This document shows, piece by piece, positions 1 to 7,091 of a DNA stretch of 13,838 nucleotides. Source of the stretch: DASWIV01 sp036397475 (GTDB lineage Bacteria; JAJVIF01; JAPKYR01); contig DASWIV010000266.1 of assembly GCA_036397475.1 (NCBI GenBank), positions 1-13,838 of the forward strand. The letters are read 5' to 3'. The notes beneath the pieces were generated by a model, which worked only from the letters and a program-made list of their open reading frames with translations, did no database searches and was not told where the DNA came from. The position numbers and the translations under genes are program-made. Position 1 is the stretch's first letter; each line of letters starts with the position of its first letter.

Positions 1-1031
1 TCCGGAACCCCGTGGGGGTACAGCATCACCTTGATGGATTTGTCTGCCGCCGCGGTCAGCCGAAATCCTTCCTGGGCATCTTTGAGTAGCAGACGATGAG
101 TGATCATATCCTTGACGTTCACTTTACTCGTGTATATCAGGTTGAAGGCGATCTTAGCGTCGACAGGTGCGCCTGAATACGATGGTATCACATTTATTTC
201 TCCGGCGAGGAACCTGTCGAGCGGGATGTCCATGGTCGAGCCGGGCGCTCCGAGACCGAAAACGCAGATCGTACCGCCTTTTTCGACAGCGTCGATCGCC
301 TGCTGAATGGCGGAGGGAGCCATCGCGGTCAGGATAACGATATCGGCACCCCATCCGTCGTTGTATTCGCGAAATTCCTGTGCGACATCAGAATTTCCAT
401 CGAGGATGACATCGGCACCGAATTTTTTAGCAAATGATTTCCTGTAATCTGAAATATCTGTCGCCATGACGAGTCCGGCGCCCCATGCCTTGGCGACCTG
501 AATGTGAAGCAGTCCGGTTATTCCGGAGCCTATAATCAGGACTTTTTTCGAAGGCTGCATTCCCGCGAGCCTCTGGCCGCGAACGACACACCCGACAGGT
601 TCTGTCCACGCGGCAACCTCGTACTCCATGTCTTCCGGAAGTGGGATTGCGCCAAGACGCCTTTGAAGCGGATGAATCCTCACATATTCTGCGAATCCAC
701 CGGGTTTGAAATGCACTCTCTTGAAGGTGTCGCAGGTGGTCTCATGTCCTGAGACGCAACGTGGGCAGGCTCCACATGGAACATGATGGAAGCAGAAGAT
801 CCGGTCACCCGGTTTGTGATCATCGACACCATCGCCGACTTTCTCAATAACGCCTGCAAGTTCGTGCCCGAGTACAAGCGGAGCGTGCTGAACACGGTAA
901 TGCTCGTGGACGTCCGAACCGCAGATCCCGACGGCCATAACCTTCAGTAGCATTTCACCGTGGCCGATCTCGGGTACGGGAAAGTCCTCATAGCGGACGT
1001 CTGAATTTTTGTAATACATCGCAACTTTCAT
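1..1031 (-). CDS. Zinc-dependent medium-chain alcohol/polyol dehydrogenase (C-terminus beyond the window)
   Basis: Read from ATG at 1029-1031, the frame stays open to the left edge for 343 codons, so only a few C-terminal residues are likely missing from a family of about 345-350. It begins MKVAMYYKNSDVRYEDF. Visible motifs are the catalytic zinc ligand C37 in GICGSD, H56-E57 in LGHELAG, and E144 in WTEPVG. Four cysteines for the structural zinc are at C86, C89, C92 and C100. The Rossmann motif GSGITG is at 168-173, with D192 at the end of the second strand, which suggests NAD(H) over NADP(H). Such enzymes oxidise secondary alcohols, polyols or threonine in the cytoplasm; it resembles sorbitol, threonine and butanediol dehydrogenases, but I cannot choose a substrate. 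No clear Shine-Dalgarno precedes the start, and M5 is an alternative. It lies 224 bases beyond the rpmB terminator, so it is probably transcribed separately. Confidence 0.9.
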   Translation of the reverse strand, partial: MKVAMYYKNSDVRYEDFPVPEIGHGEMLLKVMAVGICGSDVHEHYRVQHAPLVLGHELAGVIEKVGDGVDDHKPGDRIFCFHHVPCGACPRCVSGHETTCDTFKRVHFKPGGFAEYVRIHPLQRRLGAIPLPEDMEYEVAAWTEPVGCVVRGQRLAGMQPSKKVLIIGSGITGLLHIQVAKAWGAGLVMATDISDYRKSFAKKFGADVILDGNSDVAQEFREYNDGWGADIVILTAMAPSAIQQAIDAVEKGGTICVFGLGAPGSTMDIPLDRFLAGEINVIPSYSGAPVDAKIAFNLIYTSKVNVKDMITHRLLLKDAQEGFRLTAAADKSIKVMLYPHGVP

Positions 1032-1254
1032 CGTGAGGGTGAATTTTAAAGGGTTTGGGGATTACAGGCAAGTGGAGAGCGATAACGGGCAAGCGTTGGA
1101 TGGAAAATTTCTATTTTAATAAAAGACACGATTTACATGTCTTCTAATTCAATGCCAGATTCAAGCCAGCCACGTTTCCGGAAATAATAGAAGGTCATTT
1201 GGACACATATGTGGATATTGCGGAAAGAGTATCCTGATACCGGCACAGGGTCAA

Positions 1255-1282
1255 ATAAAAAAGCGGACCATCAAGGTCCGCT
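1255..1282 (-). terminator. Intrinsic terminator of rpmB
   Basis: A perfect 8-bp GC-rich stem (AGCGGACC at 1262-1269 with GGTCCGCT at 1275-1282, loop of 5) is followed on the minus strand by a T-rich run complementary to AATAAAAAA. It begins 24 bases after the L28 stop codon. Confidence 0.85.
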
Positions 1283-1306
1283 GGTAATTTCGAAACCGGG
1301 GATGGA

Positions 1307-1498
1307 TCAGACAAGTCCCTTTTTCTCGAGGGTCCTTAAGGCTCGTGTACTGATCTTGATCTTAACCTTTTTGCCGCCAATGACAAGTTTCTTTTTCTTG
1401 ATATTCGGGGTAAACGTCCGCTTGGTGTGCCGCTGAGAGTGGCTCACCTTATTTCCCGACTTCGGACGCTTGCCGCTGATTGAACATACTCTACTCAT
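1307..1498 (-). CDS. rpmB: 50S ribosomal protein L28 (bL28)
   Basis: This 63-residue basic protein begins MSRVCSISGKRPKSGNKVSH and continues with KRTFTPNIKKKK, the classic L28 pattern: a GKRP turn, a G-N-x-x-SH motif, then KR-x-x-PN. It is a component of the large ribosomal subunit. Its length matches the short L28 type (about 62 residues in Bacillus) rather than the 78-residue E. coli type. Only one cysteine is present, so it is the form without a zinc-binding cysteine cluster. The start is well supported by AAGGAGGC eight bases upstream and a promoter just beyond. It stands alone between its own promoter and terminator, without rpmG, its partner in many genomes. Confidence 0.97.
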   Translation of the reverse strand: MSRVCSISGKRPKSGNKVSHSQRHTKRTFTPNIKKKKLVIGGKKVKIKISTRALRTLEKKGLV

Positions 1499-1506
1499 AA
1501 AGTAAC

Positions 1507-1514
1507 GCCTCCTT
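1507..1514 (-). promoter_or_regulatory. Ribosome binding site of rpmB
   Basis: On the minus strand AAGGAGGC lies 8 bases before the L28 ATG. It is a near-perfect Shine-Dalgarno sequence and fixes the start. Confidence 0.85.
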
Positions 1515-1530
1515 CATGAAAAGGCAGTAG

Positions 1531-1559
1531 TTTATACCATGAATAATTTGAATTGGCAA
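1531..1559 (-). promoter_or_regulatory. Sigma70-type promoter of rpmB
   Basis: On the minus strand, TTGCCA (complement of 1554-1559) is separated by exactly 17 bases from TATAAA (complement of 1531-1536). Both hexamers match the consensus at 5 of 6 positions. Transcription would begin near 1524, giving a leader of about 25 bases that contains the ribosome binding site. Confidence 0.65.
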
Positions 1560-1614
1560 GGGATTCCCGGGGTAATGATGAATTTTAATTGCAAATGATT
1601 TAATCATTACAGTA

Positions 1615-1643
1615 TTGTCCTGAGGGGAATGATGGTATATGAT
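1615..1643 (+). promoter_or_regulatory. Candidate promoter of the S8 protease gene
   Basis: TTGTCC at 1615-1620 (4 of 6 consensus bases), a 17-base spacer, then TATGAT at 1638-1643 (5 of 6). Transcription would start near 1650, leaving a leader of about 109 bases that contains the CAGGTAC repeats. It is divergent from the rpmB promoter. Confidence 0.4.
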
Positions 1644-1660
1644 TCTAGAGATGTTCTCTC

Positions 1661-1707
1661 GTACCTGTACAAAGGTCCAGGTACATCCACGCATACTCAG
1701 GTACAGG
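1661..1707 (+). repeat. Clustered CAGGTAC inverted repeats in the protease leader
   Basis: GTACCTG at 1661-1667 is the inverse of CAGGTAC at both 1678-1684 and 1698-1704. CCTGTAC at 1664-1670 is the inverse of GTACAGG at 1701-1707. The first element can therefore pair with either of two partners, giving two mutually exclusive hairpins in RNA. As DNA it could equally be a multi-site operator. Function is not known. Confidence 0.45.
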
Positions 1708-1749
1708 AATAAGTGCCAGTAAATATTTATACCCTTCTCGCACATTTGC

Positions 1750-1755
1750 GGAGGA
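1750..1755 (+). promoter_or_regulatory. Ribosome binding site of the S8 protease gene
   Basis: GGAGGA ends only 3 bases before the ATG at 1759. The motif is strong but the spacing is short; the lipoprotein signal that follows directly supports this start. Confidence 0.65.
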
Positions 1756-1758
1756 ACA

Positions 1759-4700
1759 ATGCGTAATCTACTTTATTCTTCAGGTATTATTTTTATTCTG
1801 GTGCTGTTGAGTTGTTCGGGAAGCGGGAGCCCCGTATCACCAGGTTCGGCTCCCGATTCAGACCAGCATGCAGCTTCAATTGCAAACGCCCTTAACGGGG
1901 TCGAAATAATTAACACAGACAATATTGAAATTACACTCAACGGGAAAATTCTATCCCCGTGGGCAATCCACTCGATTGAACTGGAAGCAAACGGAACGTA
2001 CCCGCTGGAAATACATTCAGAGAATCCGGATATTGAAGTGGAAATTTCTGTCGACGGAGCCGAGTTAATGGCTTCAGGCACAACCACTTCGAATTTTTCG
2101 GGAAAGATAAGTTCCAAATTTGAACTCACGAATCTTTCACCGGAAATTCAGATTCATCTGAGCACCGGGACAAGCCCAGTTCATACCAGGGACATAATGG
2201 TCTGGACAACGCCTAACGACAATCTGCTAACAGGTGTCCAGATGGGTGTAATCCAATATTCAGATCCGGAAGCCGGTACTTTCGATATCGCTGAGCGCGA
2301 ATTGAATGTCGGAATTGAGCCGGGAACCGGACAGGATATTGTGGAAGCCCTGGTAGATGCGCTCGACTGTGAGATCCTGAGACGAATACCGAAAATCGAC
2401 GTTTACCGTGTGAGAATCCCGGCTGGTCCCACTTACAACCAGATGATCAAAAATTTCCAGGACAGCGGGATCGTGAGATTCGCCGAAGTAAACTCAATTA
2501 AATATCTTACCCTGGTTCCGAATGACACTTACGAAGATCAGGAATACGAGAATGTTGTCTGCCAGATGCGTGAGGCGTGGGATATCATAACCGGGTCTGA
2601 TTCAACGACAGTGGCAATAATCGATTCCGGTGTAATGAGAGATCATCCCGATCTTGCCGCAAACTGGATACCGGGTGAAGATTTCATTAATCCTCCCGGC
2701 GATGGCGAGGGTGGCGCGACACCGGGCGATGGCCAGGACAATAACAACGATGGCGTTATCGATGGAAATGTTGAACATGGAACTCATGTAGCCGGGATTT
2801 CCGGGGCGATTGGAAATAATGCCGAAGGCGTAAGCGGGCACTCGTGGTCAACGAAAATTCTGCCGTTGAGGGTCTTCCCGATCGACGGCGATGGAGGCGC
2901 GTCGGATTCATCTATTGCGGACGCGAACATTTACGCGGCCGACAATGGCGCGGTCGCATCGAACATGTCGCTGGGCGGCGGATTCGGCTCCCAGACGGAA
3001 GCCAACGCGATCAACTATGCCTGGGATAACGGTGTGGTTATTGTCGCAGCTGCAGGAAACTCGAATTCATCCGGACCTTTCTATCCGGCGAATTTCCCGA
3101 ATGTTGTAAGTGTAGCCGCGACGAACAGCTCGGATCATAAAGCTAATTTCTCAAATTATGGATCATTGGTCGATTGCTCCGCTCCGGGAGTTGCAATTCC
3201 ATCGAGTATATTCTACGAACATGGAGGAGATCCATTATCGGTTCCTGAAAATCAGAGGTACGCCCTGTACCAGGGGACGAGCATGGCAAGTCCTCAGGTT
3301 GCAGGACTTGTAGCGCTGGTCAAGGCGCAATTCCCGGCATATACAAACGGTGAGATAGTCGATCAGATCCTGTTCACAACCGACGATATCGATCCTCTGA
3401 ACCCAGGCTACGAGGGATTACTCGGAACAGGTCGAATCAACGACTTCCGTGCAGTAACTACGTCGCTGGAAGCGGATTTCGCTGTGTTGAGGACATTTGA
3501 CGATGACGATAATCCGCTATTCAGCCAGGGAAACCGGGATGGGTACCTGAATCCCGGAGAGACCATAGAGATCTATCCTTCGATTAAAAATACAGGGCTA
3601 AAAAATGCGAATGACACAATCCTGACAGTGACGAGCGGTAACGGAAATTTCAGCACTCTGTTCGACCAGATTTCGATCGGAACGATCGAACGTGGTGATA
3701 TTGTGGTCCCGGAAAATCCGATCCTTATAAAGGTGTCGCCTGATGCGGCCGACCTGTCAATCGCAAACATCCATCTGAATTTCTTCTACGATGGAAGCCT
3801 GGAAAAAGATATCGAGTACAACATTACGATCAGGAAAGACCTTGGTATCCAGGAGACCTTAAGCCTGTCGGGTGAGAACAGATTCGGGGATTATCTGGCC
3901 AAGGGAAGCACCCGGGTTCCTGCACTTTATCTCGAACTTACGGGCGATTTAAATTACGGCACTCTTGAGGAACTCACGTTCCATCAGTCAGGAACTGCCG
4001 GAGCGAATGACATTGGCAACCTCGAGCTATGGCTGGATTCAAACCTGGATGGTTCGTTCAATGAGAATTTTGACACGAGGATCGCCTGGCATTCATACAA
4101 CGATTCCCGGTATCGCGGCGCATTCGACGATCTTAATGATCCGAATGCGGGATTCGGATCGGAACTCGACTATGCGGATTTTCCTCCGATTACTTTCGAC
4201 AGTAACGGCGACGCCACGTTCGATCAGATCATTCTTCCCGTGGACGCTACGGATGTAAGGGGAATGTTCATTACATTGAATGTGCTTCCTGGCGCTATAA
4301 CAGGAAACACCGTGAAAATATCCGTCGATTCGGCTGATGATGTTGTTGTGAAAGCTCCCGATGTAGCTGAGCTGATCGCCGGTCCGTTGACGACAACGGA
4401 AGTTCCAATTGTTGGAACATGGCTCGATCCGCAGCAACTTACAGATAATGGGCCGGGAATTGGACAATTATCATCCTGGCGTGCCCAGACCGATGCGTGC
4501 CCTGTTACGGGAAATGTTTACGTGGTATTCGATTCCAACCGGGACGATGACTTCAATGTGTACATCATGCGATCGACAGACAATGGAGAAACGTTTGACG
4601 ACGCGATCAGGCTCGATGATTCCACGGCAAATGAGTTTTATCCGTCGGTCACATGCGACTCAAATGGCGGAGTCCATGTTATCTATTATTCAACCCAGAT

Positions 4701-5550
4701 TGCCGGAAACAACAGGGAGATCTTTTATGTCAGATCGACAGACTTCGGAGCAAGCTTTGGGGCACCTGTCCAATTGACAGACAACCCGGGCAATTCTCGC
4801 GTACCGCAGATTGTCGCCAACGGCACCGACCTGCATGTCGCATGGCATGATGATTCGGTCGGCAATGACTATAATATTTTCTACATAAAGTCTGATGACG
4901 CAGGTGATACCTGGCTCGACAATGTCCAGGTCAATAATTCCAATAATGACAGTGAAGAGGTCGCGATCGATGTGACATCTGACGGTACTATCCACCTGTC
5001 ATGGGAGGAATTCGTCAATAATTTCTCCGCTAATACATGGTATTCAAGATCGACAGATGGGGGCCTGACATTTGAACCCCAGGTTCAGATAACAACCGGG
5101 CAATATAATAATCGCGGATGGCATTCGGATATCGCAGGTGACGACAACATGAATGTGTATGTAGTATTTCATTTTGTTCAGTTCGGATCGGATGCGGAGG
5201 TCGCGTACAGGACCAGTAACGATGGTGGGGCAAGCTGGAATCCGCCAGCATCGCTTACTGATAACACCGTTGCTGACAGCCGTCCGTCGATCGCGGTGCT
5301 GAATGACGGATCATACATCGACATCGTCTACAGGAGCCTGAATGCGGATACGTGGAATATATTCCACACCCGGTCCGAAGATAATTTCGCGAGTTTCAAC
5401 GAACCTGTACAGATTTCGACATCTGTCGGCGGGGATGCCCGTGAACCTGTGGTCGTCAGGGCTGAGAACCTGAATATTTATGCTTTCTGGGAAGATGTTA
5501 CGAGTGGCGATGGAGACTACGAAGTATTCTGGAATCGCTTCCTTTATTGA
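1759..5550 (+). CDS. Surface lipoprotein: S8 subtilisin-like serine protease with C-terminal Asp-box (BNR) propeller
   Basis: A 1263-residue multidomain protein. Residues 1-19 form a lipoprotein signal with lipobox LLSC (C19 lipidated), so it is exported and membrane anchored. Residues about 185-255 resemble an S8 propeptide. The catalytic domain (about 270-570) shows D289 in AIIDSG, H340 in HGTHVAG, oxyanion N434 in AAGNSN and S508 in GTSMASP, so it should be active. An Asp/Asn-rich insert near 324-336 (DGQDNNNDG) looks calcium-binding. Residues 575-695 resemble a CARDB-like beta domain (LNPGETI, KNTG). Residues 696-870 form another beta domain with a calcium-loop-like DSNLDG at 761-765. Residues 890-1263 carry six Asp-box repeats at about 938, 992, 1044, 1097, 1151 and 1205 (RSTDNGETF, RSTDFGASF and relatives), every 52-54 residues. 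I see no sialidase RIP motif there, so the propeller is probably a binding module. An intrinsic terminator follows. Confidence 0.93.
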   Translation: MRNLLYSSGIIFILVLLSCSGSGSPVSPGSAPDSDQHAASIANALNGVEIINTDNIEITLNGKILSPWAIHSIELEANGTYPLEIHSENPDIEVEISVDGAELMASGTTTSNFSGKISSKFELTNLSPEIQIHLSTGTSPVHTRDIMVWTTPNDNLLTGVQMGVIQYSDPEAGTFDIAERELNVGIEPGTGQDIVEALVDALDCEILRRIPKIDVYRVRIPAGPTYNQMIKNFQDSGIVRFAEVNSIKYLTLVPNDTYEDQEYENVVCQMREAWDIITGSDSTTVAIIDSGVMRDHPDLAANWIPGEDFINPPGDGEGGATPGDGQDNNNDGVIDGNVEHGTHVAGISGAIGNNAEGVSGHSWSTKILPLRVFPIDGDGGASDSSIADANIYAADNGAVASNMSLGGGFGSQTEANAINYAWDNGVVIVAAAGNSNSSGPFYPANFPNVVSVAATNSSDHKANFSNYGSLVDCSAPGVAIPSSIFYEHGGDPLSVPENQRYALYQGTSMASPQVAGLVALVKAQFPAYTNGEIVDQILFTTDDIDPLNPGYEGLLGTGRINDFRAVTTSLEADFAVLRTFDDDDNPLFSQGNRDGYLNPGETIEIYPSIKNTGLKNANDTILTVTSGNGNFSTLFDQISIGTIERGDIVVPENPILIKVSPDAADLSIANIHLNFFYDGSLEKDIEYNITIRKDLGIQETLSLSGENRFGDYLAKGSTRVPALYLELTGDLNYGTLEELTFHQSGTAGANDIGNLELWLDSNLDGSFNENFDTRIAWHSYNDSRYRGAFDDLNDPNAGFGSELDYADFPPITFDSNGDATFDQIILPVDATDVRGMFITLNVLPGAITGNTVKISVDSADDVVVKAPDVAELIAGPLTTTEVPIVGTWLDPQQLTDNGPGIGQLSSWRAQTDACPVTGNVYVVFDSNRDDDFNVYIMRSTDNGETFDDAIRLDDSTANEFYPSVTCDSNGGVHVIYYSTQIAGNNREIFYVRSTDFGASFGAPVQLTDNPGNSRVPQIVANGTDLHVAWHDDSVGNDYNIFYIKSDDAGDTWLDNVQVNNSNNDSEEVAIDVTSDGTIHLSWEEFVNNFSANTWYSRSTDGGLTFEPQVQITTGQYNNRGWHSDIAGDDNMNVYVVFHFVQFGSDAEVAYRTSNDGGASWNPPASLTDNTVADSRPSIAVLNDGSYIDIVYRSLNADTWNIFHTRSEDNFASFNEPVQISTSVGGDAREPVVVRAENLNIYAFWEDVTSGDGDYEVFWNRFLY

Positions 5551-5572
5551 CAGATAATTTAATGAAATGTCT

Positions 5573-5601
5573 AATCCCGGACTAAAATGTCCGGGATTTT
5601 T
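5573..5601 (+). terminator. Intrinsic terminator after the S8 protease gene
   Basis: A perfect 10-bp stem (AATCCCGGAC at 5573-5582 with GTCCGGGATT at 5589-5598, loop TAAAAT) runs into TTTTT and a second T-run. It starts 23 bases after the protease stop and separates this gene from the methyltransferase. Confidence 0.9.
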
Positions 5602-5704
5602 CTTATTTTTAGCGTTAAACAGGCTATGTCAATGGTAGATTAGGGATTTGAAACGGTAAATTGACGTATAATATCGGTATCTTCACTAGAGCCGCGTTGA
5701 GGGC

Positions 5705-6514
5705 ATGGAAGAACACCCGGAACAATTTTCGTACAGCTTCAGGCTTAACATGGCCAAGCGGATTCACGCCGAGTATTCAAAAGCCGGGCATAACGCCTAT
5801 GAGCTTGCGATCGGCCTGCTGGACCTGCGTCCGGCGAGCGCCGTACTGGATATTGGCTGCGGACTTGGTGAATTCCTTGTAAATCTGCGGGCAAGAGGAC
5901 ATTTCGGGAAGTTAGTTGGAATAGACAACAACCACGAAATGATCAAAGCCGCCAAGGACCGGGCGCGGAATATCGGAGCGGATGTCGACTTCAAACTAAT
6001 GGATGCCACCACTGAAGCATTCAGGCCGGGGACATTTGACCGCGTAACGGCAATCCATGTTATCGGATCGGCATGTCCCGACAAATGCCTGCGGCAGATC
6101 GGTCGAATCCTTAGAGTTTCGGGCGTATGTGTTGTCTCGGCAAATTCAAGGTCATGTTTCCCTCTTCTTGAAAAGATACGGGAGAAAGCGAGGGAACGAT
6201 TTGGGTGGATTTCAGAGCCTGTAACTGAGAAGGAATTTCGGAGTGAGAACGCGAAAGAGATCCTGATGAATTATTTTGGCAGTGTCGAAGAGTTCAGGTA
6301 TGAAGACGCGATCCAGTATCCGGATGCTGAAGTACTGGTGAATTTCTTCAAGGCATATCCCGGACTGGTATGCGACGGACTCAGTGTCGAGCAGTGGGAC
6401 AGGATAATCGACTGGGCCAGGGATGAAGCCCTTGACCTGATCCCGGAGCATTCATACGCTGAGGATCCGAACACATTTTCTTTATTCAGGTGTACAAATC
6501 CGCTCGGGTTATAA
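5705..6514 (+). CDS. Class I SAM-dependent methyltransferase
   Basis: A 269-residue soluble protein with a Rossmann methyltransferase core. Motif I is VLDIGCGLGEF (residues 47-57, glycine-rich SAM loop). The acidic residue after strand 2 is D74 in VGIDNNHEM, followed by D100 in LMDATTEAF, and motif IV-like FDRVTAIHVI begins at 111. This places it among small-molecule methyltransferases of the Methyltransf_11/25 type; the substrate cannot be read from the sequence. The C-terminal half (from about 165) is charged and has no motif I recognise. The ATG at 5705 follows an in-frame TAG at 5687; GAGGG lies only 1 base before it, too close for normal use, so M16 (5750) is an alternative, though it lacks a site of its own. 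A bare TATAAT at 5667-5672 could be a -10 box, but no well-spaced -35 goes with it. Confidence 0.85.
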   Translation: MEEHPEQFSYSFRLNMAKRIHAEYSKAGHNAYELAIGLLDLRPASAVLDIGCGLGEFLVNLRARGHFGKLVGIDNNHEMIKAAKDRARNIGADVDFKLMDATTEAFRPGTFDRVTAIHVIGSACPDKCLRQIGRILRVSGVCVVSANSRSCFPLLEKIREKARERFGWISEPVTEKEFRSENAKEILMNYFGSVEEFRYEDAIQYPDAEVLVNFFKAYPGLVCDGLSVEQWDRIIDWARDEALDLIPEHSYAEDPNTFSLFRCTNPLGL

Positions 6515-6639
6515 ATCGCGTTAATGGGGAAATAAAGTGAACTTAATTGGAGAGGGTTAGTCTGATAAATGTCGGGTGAAATGGATTCTACGGTTCATTG
6601 ATGGCTGGGATAAATCGAAACTAATGTGATAGCCTGCTA

Positions 6640-6668
6640 TTGACAAATCAATGAAATAAGGGTATATA
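6640..6668 (+). promoter_or_regulatory. Near-consensus sigma70 promoter of rho
   Basis: TTGACA at 6640-6645 is a perfect -35 box; after exactly 17 bases comes TATATA at 6663-6668 (4 of 6 positions of TATAAT). Transcription would start near 6675. It is the best promoter-like match I found in the window, and the only gene downstream on this strand is rho. Confidence 0.7.
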
Positions 6669-6674
6669 GAGGAT

Positions 6675-7091
6675 GTAGAAACCTTATGGCCGATTCACTC
6701 CGGCATTTTCCCTCTAAACTCGTAAACCTTGTTACCGCCCCAGAGAGTTATATGTATTTTGGTTTTCAATGGCATCGAGTTTATGTAGGGTGAAATCCGT
6801 AGAATAATCAATAGAAAAATTCCAGACAGAAAAAAGGTCACATACCAGACTTCACAGTAATTAACGGGATTTTGCAGGGCTAAAGCAGGATTTCCTGTTA
6901 TTTGAAGATTCGTTATGGAAGAGGGGCATCTTCCAGAGGCGCCCGGATAAAAACAAGGCTGGTTTGGTTTAAAAAAACCTGCTTGATTTAATTCACATTG
7001 CGAAAGAAAAAAGTAAAAATCACTATGAAAACCGGGATGGACGGAATTTCACCGACACCCGCATGGATTTTCATTAAACGGGGTAACAGTT
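6675..7091 (+). promoter_or_regulatory. Long rho 5' leader with a C-rich, G-poor start
   Basis: About 417 bases separate the inferred transcription start from the rho start codon. The first part, 6682-6741, has 23 C and 8 G in 60 bases, the composition of a Rho utilisation site. It also holds a short open frame, ATG at 6686 to TGA at 6793 (35 codons, beginning MADSLRHFPSK), with no good ribosome binding site. A hairpin GGAAGA/TCTTCC (6917-6922 with 6929-6934) lies further down, but no intrinsic terminator is evident. E. coli rho is known to be autoregulated by Rho-dependent termination in its leader; the same role here is inference. The remaining upstream stretch, 6515-6639, shows no gene and no terminator for the methyltransferase. 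Confidence 0.45.

Noticed and set aside
1491..1745. 84-codon minus-strand frame upstream of rpmB
   Set aside because: It covers the rpmB promoter and ribosome binding site, overlaps the rpmB start and has no start signal of its own.
4400..5550. Sialidase activity in the Asp-box region
   Set aside because: Asp boxes alone are structural; no RIP motif is visible in the propeller, and the two RIP strings in the protein lie in the propeptide region.
5661..5672. TTGACG directly followed by TATAAT before the methyltransferase
   Set aside because: The two hexamers are adjacent, with no 16-18 base spacer, so they cannot be one promoter; a lone -10 box remains possible.
6515..7091. Riboswitch, tRNA or other known structured RNA before rho
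   Set aside because: I found no cloverleaf, no familiar riboswitch core motif and no terminator-antiterminator pair; only short weak hairpins.
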